From Ruminococcaceae bacterium UBA6845 (GTDB lineage Bacteria > Bacillota > Clostridia > Oscillospirales > Acutalibacteraceae), in NCBI GenBank assembly GCA_002449395.1, contig DKDP01000015.1, forward strand, positions 1-23,947: DNA of 23,947 bases, read 5' to 3'. This document shows, piece after piece, positions 13,261-21,567 of the stretch. Made by a program: the position numbers and the translations under genes. The notes beneath the pieces were generated by a model. It did no database searches. It was not told where the DNA came from and was given only the letters and a program-made list of their open reading frames with translations. Every line of letters begins with the position of its first letter. Positions within the stretch are counted from its first letter, which is position 1.

Positions 13261-14526
13261 ATGACAACGCAAAATATAGCGGATTCAATTCGCTTTTGCT
13301 CGGTCAAAACCGATAAATTCAAAACCTGCCGTGTTAACATCAGTTTGGCAATGCCGCTTGACAAAAAAGCATCGTCAAGGGCGATTTTGCCGTATATGTT
13401 CCAGCGCAGGTGTGCAAAATATCCCGATTTTACATCACTGAACCGTGAGCTTGACGAGCTTTACGGCGCCGCAATCGGTGCGGGTGTAATCAAAAGGGGA
13501 GAGGCACAGGTTCTCAACTTCAGCCTTACCGCAATTGACGACCGTTTTGCACTCGACGGCGACAAGGTTGCACTGAAATGCGCCGAGCTCTTGACGGATA
13601 TGATCTTTGATCCTCTCACCGACGGCAACAGCTTTCCGGAGGATATCATTGAGCAGGAAAAAAGACTTCTTGTTGAAATAATCGAGAATGAACGCAACGA
13701 TAAACGCCGCTATGCAATGCTCAGATGTGAGGAAGCGATGTTTGCCGATGAGGCTTACGGAATAAACCGTTTCGGTACGGTTGAGGATGTAAAGGCGCTC
13801 ACCCCCGAGGAGGTTTATGCCGCATGGCGTGAGGTTCTTGAAACGGCGACTGTTCAGGTGACAATGGTTTCGAGTATGGATCCTCAGCCTGTAATTGATC
13901 TTCTCTCTTCAAGGTTTGCCGATATTGACAGACATCCCGTTGAGATTAAAACTCAGTTTGTTTCGGGACTTCCGAAGCCCGAATATGTCAGCGAGACAAT
14001 GCCGCTCAAGCAGGGCAAGCTCGTTATGGGATTCAGAACGGGTATGAGAAGCGAGGATGATATGATGCCTGCAATGAAGGTTGCCGTTGATATTTTCGGC
14101 GGCGGAACCTACTCAAAGCTCTTCTCCGTTGTCCGTGAGAAAATGAGCCTTTGCTATTACTGCTCGGCAGGTCTTTTTAACTCCAAGGGCATTGTAATGG
14201 TGCAGAGCGGAATTGAGGACGCTAACGAGGAAAAGGCGAAGAATGAGATTGTTCATCAGCTTGCTCTCACGGCAAACGGAGAATTCTCCGACGAGGATTT
14301 CTCAGCGTCAATAAAGAGTCTTACCGATTCAATCCTCAGCAATTCAGATACGCCCGAGGAAATCTCTGCATGGTACGCATCACAGATACTTCGCAGGGAT
14401 ATGAAAACCCCCGAGGAGTATGCCGATGAAATTAAAAAGGTTGATCGGGCGGACGTTGTCAGAGCGGCAAAGACGATTATGCTCGACACAATATTTATGC
14501 TTAAATCAAGTGGGGAGGAAGAGTAA
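13261..14526 (+). CDS. yfmF: YfmF-like M16 peptidase-fold protein (inactive partner)
   Basis: Protein of 421 residues in the insulinase-like M16 family. It lacks the HxxEH zinc motif: the matching region reads around LPYMFQRRCAKYPDFTSLN. It resembles the non-catalytic subunit of M16B pairs. In Bacillus, YfmF/YfmH homologues are linked to EF-P 5-aminopentanol modification, which is family knowledge. C-terminal M16 features are present (MGFRTGMRSEDDM, FGGGTYSKLFSVVREKMSL). The start at 13261 is preferred over 13213, since GAAAAGGG lies 10 or so bases before it and the upstream extension is an untypical hydrophobic stretch. Its stop overlaps the yfmH start (TAATG), indicating coupling. It is first in a six-gene operon. 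Confidence 0.88.
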   Translation: MTTQNIADSIRFCSVKTDKFKTCRVNISLAMPLDKKASSRAILPYMFQRRCAKYPDFTSLNRELDELYGAAIGAGVIKRGEAQVLNFSLTAIDDRFALDGDKVALKCAELLTDMIFDPLTDGNSFPEDIIEQEKRLLVEIIENERNDKRRYAMLRCEEAMFADEAYGINRFGTVEDVKALTPEEVYAAWREVLETATVQVTMVSSMDPQPVIDLLSSRFADIDRHPVEIKTQFVSGLPKPEYVSETMPLKQGKLVMGFRTGMRSEDDMMPAMKVAVDIFGGGTYSKLFSVVREKMSLCYYCSAGLFNSKGIVMVQSGIEDANEEKAKNEIVHQLALTANGEFSDEDFSASIKSLTDSILSNSDTPEEISAWYASQILRRDMKTPEEYADEIKKVDRADVVRAAKTIMLDTIFMLKSSGEEE

Positions 14527-15797
14527 TGAATATCAAAGAAGTTAAGAACGAACTCCTCAACGAAAAATATTACGACATTGATCATCCGTCGGGACTGAAA
14601 ATTCTCGTTATGCCAAAGGCAAACTATTCGAGTTCCTACGCTATTTTTGCCACCAAATACGGCTCAATTGATACGATGATCCAGATGAAGGACGGCGAGT
14701 TCAAGCAGATTCCCGAGGGCACGGCTCATTTTCTTGAGCACAAGCTCTTTGAAAGCGAGGATCTTGACGCATTTGAACGTTTTGCAAAGACGGGTGCTTC
14801 CGCAAACGCATATACGAGCTTTGACAGAACGGGATATCTTTTCTCCTGCTCGGCTAACTTCAAAAAGAATCTTGAAATTCTTCTTGATTTCGTTCAGAAT
14901 CCCTATTTTACCCAGGCTACCGTTGAAAAGGAGCAGGGTATTATCGGTCAGGAAATTGATATGTATAAGGACGCTCCCGATTGGGAGGTTATGTTCAACT
15001 GCCTGAGAACGATGTATCATAATCTGCCCGTCAGAATTGATATCGCAGGTACACAGGAGTCGATCGCCGAGATCACGGCGGAAATGCTTTACGGCTGTTA
15101 CGACAATTTCTATAATCTTCACAATATGGTTCTCGCCGTTGCGGGAAATGTCAGCACTGATGAGGTTATTGAGGTTGCCGACAAGGTACTCAAGCCTGTT
15201 GAGGGCAAGATGGCTCAGCGTAAGGTTATTGATGAGCCGAAAGAGGTCATTGACAACTATATTGAGGAAAAGCTCTCGGTTGCAACGCCGCAGTTTATGT
15301 TCGGATTCAAAGAGCATTGGGATACCCCCGAACGCACGGCAAAGGAAGAGGTCACAATGGAGATTCTCCTTGATATGATCTCGGGTCCGTCATCCGAGCT
15401 TTATAAGAGACTTTTTGACGGCAAGCTCATAAACAACAGCTTCGGTTTTGAATATTTCACAGGTTTTGGCTATTCGGCGGTTCTTTTTGCGGGCGAAAGC
15501 TCCGATCCTAAAAAGGTTGCGGAAGAAATTGTCAATGAAATTAAAAGGTTCAGAGCAAACGGATTTGACAGCGATGCGTTTGAAAGAACGAAGAAAAAAT
15601 TATATGGCAGAATGATAATGGGTATGAATGATGTCGATGGCATAGCCAATAATATGGCGGCGTCGTATTTTGCGGGCGAGGATATATTCACGGATTTTGA
15701 AATCTATAAGACCGTGACGCTCGACGACATTAAGTCGCTTTTCGATAAAACGCTTGATGAAAAATACAGTGTTCTTTCTGTAATTAATCCCAACTGA
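14526..15797 (+). CDS. yfmH: YfmH-like zinc M16 peptidase
   Basis: Catalytic partner of YfmF, 423 residues. The inverted zinc motif is visible as His68-Phe-Leu-Glu-His72 in GTAHFLEHKLFE, and the third ligand is probably Glu143 in EQGIIGQEIDMY. The C-terminal half has the second M16 domain (ATPQFMFGFKE, ISGPSSELYKRLFDGKLI, FGFEYFTGFGYS). The two proteins likely form a heterodimeric chamber. The EF-P modification link is by homology; no efp gene is in the window. It overlaps yfmF by one base and is followed 14 bases later by lgt. Confidence 0.9.
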   Translation: MNIKEVKNELLNEKYYDIDHPSGLKILVMPKANYSSSYAIFATKYGSIDTMIQMKDGEFKQIPEGTAHFLEHKLFESEDLDAFERFAKTGASANAYTSFDRTGYLFSCSANFKKNLEILLDFVQNPYFTQATVEKEQGIIGQEIDMYKDAPDWEVMFNCLRTMYHNLPVRIDIAGTQESIAEITAEMLYGCYDNFYNLHNMVLAVAGNVSTDEVIEVADKVLKPVEGKMAQRKVIDEPKEVIDNYIEEKLSVATPQFMFGFKEHWDTPERTAKEEVTMEILLDMISGPSSELYKRLFDGKLINNSFGFEYFTGFGYSAVLFAGESSDPKKVAEEIVNEIKRFRANGFDSDAFERTKKKLYGRMIMGMNDVDGIANNMAASYFAGEDIFTDFEIYKTVTLDDIKSLFDKTLDEKYSVLSVINPN

Positions 15798-15811
15798 TCG
15801 GAGTTGATTTT

Positions 15812-16801
15812 ATGGATACCACTACGGTATATTTTAACGGCTTGGAGCACGGGTTTGAGGTTTCCTCAATCCTTGCTCAGTTCTCCGTTTTCGGTCACGA
15901 AATAACAATACGCTGGTACGGTGCGATAATCGCTTTCGGATTCCTGCTCGCCGTGCTTTTCGGCGGAAGAATGGCGTACAAATGGAAGATGAGCATTGAT
16001 AAAATGCTTGATGTTCTTCTCTATTCAACAATCGCAGGAATACTCGGCGCAAGACTTTATTACTGCATTTTTGAATGGGACAGATATAAGGATAACCCTA
16101 TCGAAATACTTTATATCTGGAACGGCGGACTTGCGATTTACGGCGGAATAATAGGCGGTATACTTGCGGCATTTATCGTTTGCCGAGTACGTAAGATGAA
16201 TTTCTGGAATCTTATGGATATTGCCTCGATGAGCCTTTTGATAGGGCAGGGAATAGGCCGCTGGGGAAATTTTGCAAACCAGGAGGCATTCGGCACGAAT
16301 ACCGATATGCCGTGGGGTATGTGGAGTGCCAAAACGGCACGCTACATAACCGAATACGCGGACAAGCTCAACGCAAACGGCATAACGATGGATCCCGAAA
16401 AGGCCGTGCATCCGACATTCCTTTATGAGTCCATATGGTGCCTTGCGGGATTTGTTGTTTTGTATATTATCACAAGAAAGGCAAGAAAGTTCAGCGGTCA
16501 GATTTTCCTCACCTACGGTGTCTGGTACGGTGTCGAGAGAGCCGTTGTTGAGGGCTTCAGAACGGACAGCCTTTATATTACGGGAACAACAATCAGAGTT
16601 TCTCAGGTTCTTTCCGCCGTTTTGGCTGTTGTTTGCCTTGTTATATTGATCTGTTTGCTTGTTAAATTTAAAAAACATCCCAAGCCGATTGACGGAATTG
16701 ATTATTTCCTTGAGGATGAACTGAAAAAGCAGGCGGAAGAAAAAGAAACGGTGAAAGAAAATTCTGCGGAGGTAAATAATGAGCAAGATAATAAGCGGTA
16801 A
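15812..16801 (+). CDS. lgt: Prolipoprotein diacylglyceryl transferase
   Basis: Integral membrane enzyme that transfers diacylglycerol from phosphatidylglycerol to the lipobox Cys of prolipoproteins, the first step of lipoprotein maturation. It has 329 residues with about seven hydrophobic segments. The signature GRWGNFANQEAFG is at 149-161 (Arg150, Asn153, Glu158), preceded by NGGLAIYGGIIGG. The C-terminal tail after the last membrane segment (about 285-329) is charged and Glu/Lys-rich, slightly longer than usual. A CGGAG site precedes the start. Its end overlaps folD by 23 bases, so folD initiates inside lgt. One client visible here is the sugar-binding lipoprotein at 8925-10274. Confidence 0.95.
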   Translation: MDTTTVYFNGLEHGFEVSSILAQFSVFGHEITIRWYGAIIAFGFLLAVLFGGRMAYKWKMSIDKMLDVLLYSTIAGILGARLYYCIFEWDRYKDNPIEILYIWNGGLAIYGGIIGGILAAFIVCRVRKMNFWNLMDIASMSLLIGQGIGRWGNFANQEAFGTNTDMPWGMWSAKTARYITEYADKLNANGITMDPEKAVHPTFLYESIWCLAGFVVLYIITRKARKFSGQIFLTYGVWYGVERAVVEGFRTDSLYITGTTIRVSQVLSAVLAVVCLVILICLLVKFKKHPKPIDGIDYFLEDELKKQAEEKETVKENSAEVNNEQDNKR

Positions 16802-17636
16802 AGAAATATCCCTTGCGGTTAAGGAAAGAGTTGCCGAACAGGTAAAGGAAATGAAAAAAGACGGTATCGAGCCTTGTCTTGCAGTCATTCTTGTCGGCGA
16901 CGATCCGGCGTCGAGAGTGTATGTCAACAACAAGAAAAAGGCTTGTGAATTTTGCGGAATCCGTTCGCTTGAATATCTTCTTCCTGCCGACGCAAAGCAG
17001 GAGGAGCTTAATTCACTCGTTGAAAAGCTCAACAATGACGAGAGCATAAACGGAATACTCTGCCAGCTTCCGCTTCCGAAGCATCTCAATGAAAAAGAGG
17101 TTCTTAATCTCATAAAGCCCGAAAAGGATGTCGACGCTTTCCATCCCGAAAATGTAGGACATATTATGATCGGAGATTACAATTTCCTCCCGTGCACTCC
17201 TGCCGGAATTATGGAGATGCTCAGATTTGAGGGGATTGACCTCGACGGCAAGCACTGCGTTATAATCGGAAGAAGCAACATTGTAGGAAAACCGATGGCG
17301 ATGCTTATGCTTAAAGAAAATGCTACCGTAACGGTCTGCCATTCACACACAAAAAATCTTAAAGAAATTGTCGCTCAGGCTGACGTTGTGGTTGCGGCGG
17401 TCGGCAAGGCGAGATTTGTCACTGCGGATATGATCAAGGACGGCGCTGTCGTAATTGATGTCGGAATAAACCGCAATGAGGACGGCAAACTCTGCGGTGA
17501 CGTTGATTTTGACGCCTGCAAGGAAAAGGCAAGCTACATAACACCCGTACCCGGCGGCGTAGGTCCGATGACCATCGCAACACTTATGCAGAATACAATA
17601 GCTGCGGCTAAAATTCAGAACAGAAAGGATGATTAA
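16779..17636 (+). CDS. folD: Bifunctional methylenetetrahydrofolate dehydrogenase / cyclohydrolase
   Basis: Cytoplasmic one-carbon enzyme that interconverts 5,10-methylene-, 5,10-methenyl- and 10-formyl-THF with NADP or NAD. The 285-residue length is normal. Landmarks are RVYVNNKKKAC with Tyr48 and Lys52, GILCQLPLP with Gln96, KDVDAFHPEN, the Rossmann GRSNIVGKP, and PVPGGVGPMT near the C-terminus. A GGAGG site lies inside the end of lgt 6 bases before the start. The context is an operon with yfmFH, lgt, pspC and a glycosyltransferase and has no evident folate partner. The co-location probably reflects growth-linked expression. Confidence 0.97.
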   Translation: MSKIISGKEISLAVKERVAEQVKEMKKDGIEPCLAVILVGDDPASRVYVNNKKKACEFCGIRSLEYLLPADAKQEELNSLVEKLNNDESINGILCQLPLPKHLNEKEVLNLIKPEKDVDAFHPENVGHIMIGDYNFLPCTPAGIMEMLRFEGIDLDGKHCVIIGRSNIVGKPMAMLMLKENATVTVCHSHTKNLKEIVAQADVVVAAVGKARFVTADMIKDGAVVIDVGINRNEDGKLCGDVDFDACKEKASYITPVPGGVGPMTIATLMQNTIAAAKIQNRKDD

Positions 17637-17637
17637 T

Positions 17638-17880
17638 ATGAAAAACAAGAAATTATACAGGAGTTCAAACAACAAAATGCTCAGCGGTGTTTGTGCAGGC
17701 TTTGCTGATTTTATCGGCATTGACCCGACTATCGTAAGAGTTATTTATGCGCTTGTGTCGTTCTTTTCGGGCGGATTCCCGGGAGTCATTATCTATATTA
17801 TGCTCTCGATAATTATTCCCGAGGATAACGGTATGATTGATACCGACGCAACAACACACGATGACGGGGAAGACAAGTAA
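17638..17880 (+). CDS. PspC-domain small membrane protein
   Basis: Protein of 80 residues. It has a PspC domain: KLYRSSNNKMLSGVCAGFAD, then FIGIDPTIVRVIYALVSFF, then a second hydrophobic stretch (FPGVIIYIMLSIIIPE), and an acidic tail. PspC proteins sit in the membrane and are linked to envelope stress sensing, although many short Firmicutes forms have no defined role. Start 17638 is chosen over ATG 17629 because AAAGGA (17624-17629) overlaps that codon but sits 8 bases before 17638. It directly follows folD (1-base gap) and precedes the glycosyltransferase. Confidence 0.88.
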   Translation: MKNKKLYRSSNNKMLSGVCAGFADFIGIDPTIVRVIYALVSFFSGGFPGVIIYIMLSIIIPEDNGMIDTDATTHDDGEDK

Positions 17881-17900
17881 GCAATCGGAGAGTGATTGAT

Positions 17901-18809
17901 TTGAAACAGCTTATCATTAAAATAATTGATATTTTGGTGAAACTGTGGATCAGGATCAAGGATACATTCTGGCGTGTAAAGGACTTTTTTTACAGAAAAA
18001 TCACAAAAGCTCCCAGGGTCGAATCCGTTAACGATACGATTGATGAAATTGTAAAAAACAAGAGATCAATCGCACGTTTCGGCGACGGAGAAATTAAACT
18101 TGCCGCAGGCAGAAATATTTCTTTTCAGAATAATTCCAAAAGAATTACGGAAAAAATGCGTAAGGTTCTGTCGAGCGATGTTGACGGCCTTATGATCGGT
18201 ATTGCCGATATTTTTGATGACTGCAAGCAATTCGACGATTCTACCCGTGACTACTGGAAGAAGCATCTTGCACGGTTTAGGGGAGTATGGTATAAGTACC
18301 TCATAAAGGGAAAAAAATACTATAATGCCTCTATGACACGTCAATATATCGGCCTCAGACACAAGGAAGAAAGCGGAGAAATATTCGAGCATATCAAGAA
18401 AATATGGGACGGAAGAGACGTTGTTATTATTGAGGGAGAGAAAAGCCGGCTCGGCGTCGGAAACGATCTTCTCGATAACGCAAAGTCTGTTAAACGTATT
18501 CTCGGGCCGTCGAGACAGGCGTTTTCAAAATATGACGAAATACTTGAAGAGGCAAAAAAGATTGACAAAAACTCGCTGATTCTTTTGGCTCTCGGTCCGG
18601 CGGCGACCTGCCTTGCTTACGATTTACATATGCTCGGATATCAGGCTGTCGATATCGGCCACGTTGACGTTGAATACGAATGGTATAAAATGAAAGCGAA
18701 GCGAAAGGTGCCGATAAAAAACAAAATGGTTCACGAGGCCGTTGTTAATGAAATCGGAGAAATGCACGACACGGAATATGAAAATCAGATAATCGCAAAA
18801 ATAGTATAA
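17901..18809 (+). CDS. GT-D fold glycosyltransferase (DUF1792 / SP_1767 family)
   Basis: Putative glycosyltransferase of 302 residues. A hydrophobic/basic N-terminal helix (about 3-33) may associate with the membrane. The family core begins with ARFGDGEIKLAAG (Asp62 and Glu64 form the DGE motif that binds metal or donor). It continues with VVIIEGEKSRLGVGNDLL, KRILGPSRQAF and LALGPAATCLAYDLHMLGY, and ends with DIGHVDVEYEWY. Streptococcal relatives glycosylate serine-rich adhesins, but no such adhesin is visible here, so the acceptor is unknown. Start: GGAG at 17887-17890 is 10 bases before TTG 17901 but only 1 base before GTG 17892, so TTG is favoured. If GTG is used the protein has 305 residues. 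It is last in the operon. Confidence 0.85.
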   Translation: MKQLIIKIIDILVKLWIRIKDTFWRVKDFFYRKITKAPRVESVNDTIDEIVKNKRSIARFGDGEIKLAAGRNISFQNNSKRITEKMRKVLSSDVDGLMIGIADIFDDCKQFDDSTRDYWKKHLARFRGVWYKYLIKGKKYYNASMTRQYIGLRHKEESGEIFEHIKKIWDGRDVVIIEGEKSRLGVGNDLLDNAKSVKRILGPSRQAFSKYDEILEEAKKIDKNSLILLALGPAATCLAYDLHMLGYQAVDIGHVDVEYEWYKMKAKRKVPIKNKMVHEAVVNEIGEMHDTEYENQIIAKIV

Positions 18810-18817
18810 AACCCGGA

Positions 18818-18852
18818 AACAGATCGGAGGACAAACCTTCGGTCTGTTTTGC
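18818..18852 (+). terminator. Terminator of the yfmF-GT operon
   Basis: AACAGATCGGAGG pairs with CCTTCGGTCTGTT over 13 bp (two G-T wobbles) around ACAAA. A short TTTTG follows. Confidence 0.75.
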
Positions 18853-18931
18853 ATTTGATTTCAAAACAGCAATATTTACTTTAATATTAAAGATAAATGT
18901 TAAAATTTTGTCGATTTCGCTGTCTAAATGC

Positions 18932-18961
18932 TTGACAATAAGACTGAAAATGACCTATAAT
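18932..18961 (+). promoter_or_regulatory. Promoter of the SDR operon
   Basis: A perfect TTGACA (18932-18937), an 18-base spacer and a perfect TATAAT (18956-18961). The 5' untranslated region of about 45 bases contains an AT palindrome at 18986-19001, just ahead of the GGGAGG ribosome binding site. Confidence 0.88.
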
Positions 18962-18985
18962 AAAAAGGACTTTAAGGAGTTATTA

Positions 18986-19001
18986 AATTAATATATTAAT
19001 T
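18986..19001. promoter_or_regulatory. Perfect 16-bp AT palindrome in the SDR operon leader
   Basis: AATTAATATATTAATT is a perfect palindrome immediately upstream of the ribosome binding site (GGGAGG at 19002-19007). It could be an operator or simply AT-rich leader sequence that keeps the site unstructured. Confidence 0.35.
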
Positions 19002-19013
19002 GGGAGGATTATG

Positions 19014-20510
19014 ATGAGCAAGAAAACCGTATTTTTGACCGGTGCATCCGGTAATATGGGCTATGCAGGTTTCAAGGAGATCTATAAGAGAAAGGATAAG
19101 TACAATCTTGTTCTTCTTCTCAGAAACAGCGAAAAGAACCATATTAAATTCAAGGATTATGAAAATGATCCGGCAGTTAAAATCATTTGGGGCGATCTGA
19201 CAAACTACGATGACGTTCGTAAGTGCGTTACAGGTTCGGACATTGTTCTTCACGTAGGCGGTATGGTATCTCCGGCTGCTGACTATTTCCCGAGAAGAAC
19301 GATCAAGACGAACACAACCGCTATGCAGTACATTGTTGATGCCGTTAAGGCTCAGCCGAATCCCGATGCAATCAAGGTTGTTTACATAGGTACAGTTGCC
19401 GAGACAGGTGACCGTAACCCGCCCATCCATTGGGGCAGAACGGGTGACCCGATCAAAATCAGCATCTACGACCACTATGCGGTAAGTAAGGTAAGAGCCG
19501 AGCACATCATCGCTGAGTCGGGACTTAAATATTGGGTATCCCTCCGTCAGTCGGGTATCCTTTATCCGGGTATCCTTAAGAACATTGACCCGATTATGTT
19601 CCACGTACCGATCAACGGAGTTCTTGAGTGGGCTACAATCGAGGATTCGGGACTTCTTCTTGCAAATGTCTGCGACGATTCCGTTCCCGAGGACTTCTGG
19701 AGAAAGTTCTATAACATCGGTTCGGGCGAGCAGTACCGTATTACAAACTTTGAGTTCGAGGAGTATCTCCTCGGTGCAATCGGTATGGGTTCACCGAAGA
19801 AGCTCTTTGCTCCGAACTGGTTCATTCTCAAGAACTTCCACGGTCAGTATTATGCCGATTCCGATAAGCTCGAGAATTATCTCCACTTCAGACACAATGT
19901 TCCGATCAAGAAGTATTTTGACGATATGTCAAAGACTCTTCCGAAGTTCTATAAGCTCTCAAAGCTCGCTCCGGGCGGACTTGTTAAGAAGTTCCTGATG
20001 GAGGGACTTGCAAACAAGGAAGTATTCGGTACAATGAACTGGATCAAGAACAGAGTTCCCGAGCGTATCAGCGCATACTACGGCTCATATGAGGATTGGA
20101 AGAACATTCCCAAGACATGGGATAAGTTCGAGATCAAAAAGGCTTCTATGACTCCGACATATCTTGATCACGGCTATGATGAGAGCAAGCCTCAGTCAGA
20201 GCTTGACCTCGAGGATATGGAGAAAGCCGCAGAGTTCAGAGGCGGTAAGTGCCTCAGCGAGAGTATGACAAAGGGCGATCTTTACACACCGCTCAAGTGG
20301 CAGTGCGCATTCGGTCATACTTTTGAAATGACTCCGAACCTCGTTCTCAACGGCGGTCACTGGTGCCCCGAGTGCGATCCTATTCCGTGGAACTACGACG
20401 AGATCGCAAAGAAGAATCCGTTCTTCGCTCAGGTATGGTATCCGAACCACACCAAGGACGAGCACAATGTCTACGGTATGGATATCTTTAAGGATTTCAA
20501 TGAGAAATAA
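19014..20510 (+). CDS. Extended SDR (NAD(P)-dependent epimerase/dehydrogenase-like) fused to a zinc-ribbon-like domain
   Basis: Protein of 498 residues with two parts. Residues 1 to about 300 form an extended SDR: TGASGNMGYAG (GxxGxxG) binds the dinucleotide, GDLTNYDDV follows, and Tyr155 with Lys159 in DHYAVSKVRAE form the YxxxK pair. After a linker rich in basic and aromatic residues, residues about 408-455 carry GGKCLSES, WQCAFGHTF and HWCPEC (Cys431, His435, Cys451, Cys454). This is a zinc-ribbon/treble-clef pattern like that in DUF723/DUF4379-type domains. SDRs rarely carry such a domain. ATG 19014 sits 6 bases after GGGAGG, while ATG 19011 is only 3 away. It is first in the SDR operon. 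Substrate unknown; sugar, steroid-like or polyketide-like substrates are all possible. Confidence 0.85.
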   Translation: MSKKTVFLTGASGNMGYAGFKEIYKRKDKYNLVLLLRNSEKNHIKFKDYENDPAVKIIWGDLTNYDDVRKCVTGSDIVLHVGGMVSPAADYFPRRTIKTNTTAMQYIVDAVKAQPNPDAIKVVYIGTVAETGDRNPPIHWGRTGDPIKISIYDHYAVSKVRAEHIIAESGLKYWVSLRQSGILYPGILKNIDPIMFHVPINGVLEWATIEDSGLLLANVCDDSVPEDFWRKFYNIGSGEQYRITNFEFEEYLLGAIGMGSPKKLFAPNWFILKNFHGQYYADSDKLENYLHFRHNVPIKKYFDDMSKTLPKFYKLSKLAPGGLVKKFLMEGLANKEVFGTMNWIKNRVPERISAYYGSYEDWKNIPKTWDKFEIKKASMTPTYLDHGYDESKPQSELDLEDMEKAAEFRGGKCLSESMTKGDLYTPLKWQCAFGHTFEMTPNLVLNGGHWCPECDPIPWNYDEIAKKNPFFAQVWYPNHTKDEHNVYGMDIFKDFNEK

Positions 20511-20538
20511 AATCTATTTTTAATAGGAGAGGTTAAAT

Positions 20539-21516
20539 ATGAAAAAAACAGTAGTAACCTGCGTTACGGCTTTACTTTGCGTAATTGCAGTCTGCGTTTC
20601 ATCCGTTCTCGGCACAAACAAGCTCGCCGACGCTAAGGTTGAATCGGCAAAATATGCTCCCGCTTCGTCGTCTTCAAGCGGTAACGGCGGATCAACGGTA
20701 AACGACGGTTCGGGCGATGTTACTCCCGCAGATCCTTCTGCCGACGGCGAAACTCCGACCGATCCTGCAACAGGCGAGCCGGACAGCACAGCCGCAGATG
20801 CGAATAACAGCAACCCCGCAACACCGAGCGCAGGCGGAAACACAAGCGGCGGTTCTTCGACTAACAAGCCTGCATCTTCAAAGCCCTCAACTCAGGCTGA
20901 GATTCTTAACTATTTCAACACTTCGGTTAATAAGGTTAAGACAAGCTCAAAGGGCGGCGTAAAGAACTACGAGAAGAATACACAGGCAGGTACGTTCACA
21001 CTTAAAGGAACACTTAAGAGCTTCTCAGGCGTTATCAACTCGCTTGTTGAGAAGAATATGGGTGAGAAGAAGGGCGACACAAACCGTAAGCTCTCAAAGG
21101 CAGATATGAAGGCTCTTTTCCCGGTAGAGAACGAGAATTGGTCATCAAAGCTCACAACAGCTAATATTTCAAACGCAACTTTGGTTGAGAAGAGCGGCAA
21201 GTATGTTGTTACAATCAATGTTAAACCCGATGCGGCTTCCACAAATCCGACTCACGGAGCAGGCAACCACGGTAAGGCATTCAGCATTGTTCAGGTTTCG
21301 ACGATTCTTGACAACGCAGGTCCGCTTAAGTCAATGCTTGACGGCAACGTAAAGATCGCATACCGTAACGGCAAGATCGTTGCAACAATTGATCCTAAGA
21401 CAGGAAACCTTACACACATCAATTACTATTATGTTTGGGAGCTTGACGTAACTGTTGCAGGTAACAACGTTAATGCACCGTTCGGCATCGAGTCCGATTT
21501 CAACATCAACTGGTAA
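20539..21516 (+). CDS. Exported or membrane-anchored protein with low-complexity linker and unknown C-terminal domain
   Basis: Protein of 325 residues. A hydrophobic N-terminus (about 5-25) acts as signal or anchor; no lipobox is seen. Residues about 38-117 are Ser/Thr/Pro/Gly/Asp-rich without clear repeats, like a cell-wall-spanning linker. The folded part (118-325) starts QAEILNYFNTSVNKVK and includes AFSIVQVSTILDNAGPL, VKIAYRNGKIVATIDP and NYYYVWELDVTVAG. This suggests an alpha/beta fold with late beta strands. I do not recognise the family. AGGAGAGG precedes the start, 28 bases after the SDR stop. Its place between SDR genes suggests a shared role, such as binding or delivering a substrate outside the cell, but this is inference. 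Confidence 0.75.
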   Translation: MKKTVVTCVTALLCVIAVCVSSVLGTNKLADAKVESAKYAPASSSSSGNGGSTVNDGSGDVTPADPSADGETPTDPATGEPDSTAADANNSNPATPSAGGNTSGGSSTNKPASSKPSTQAEILNYFNTSVNKVKTSSKGGVKNYEKNTQAGTFTLKGTLKSFSGVINSLVEKNMGEKKGDTNRKLSKADMKALFPVENENWSSKLTTANISNATLVEKSGKYVVTINVKPDAASTNPTHGAGNHGKAFSIVQVSTILDNAGPLKSMLDGNVKIAYRNGKIVATIDPKTGNLTHINYYYVWELDVTVAGNNVNAPFGIESDFNINW

Positions 21517-21533
21517 ATTTAGAAAGGATAACA

Positions 21534-21553
21534 GGGCATCGGAAACGGTGCCC
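21534..21553 (+). other. GNRA-capped hairpin ahead of the second SDR gene
   Basis: GGGCATCG-GAAA-CGGTGCCC forms an 8-bp stem (one T-G wobble) with a GAAA tetraloop. It lies between the exported-protein stop (21516) and the next start. No U-tract follows, so it is not a terminator. It may set mRNA processing, stability or relative translation within the operon. Confidence 0.6.
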
Positions 21554-21567
21554 TATGGGTGAACATT

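Noticed and set aside
14664..15317. 217-codon minus-strand open frame
   Set aside because: Shadow of yfmH, which carries the HxxEH motif on the other strand.
16025..17113. 362-codon minus-strand open frame
   Set aside because: Antisense to lgt and folD, which have clear catalytic motifs; the translation is low in recognisable structure and has no ribosome binding site of note.
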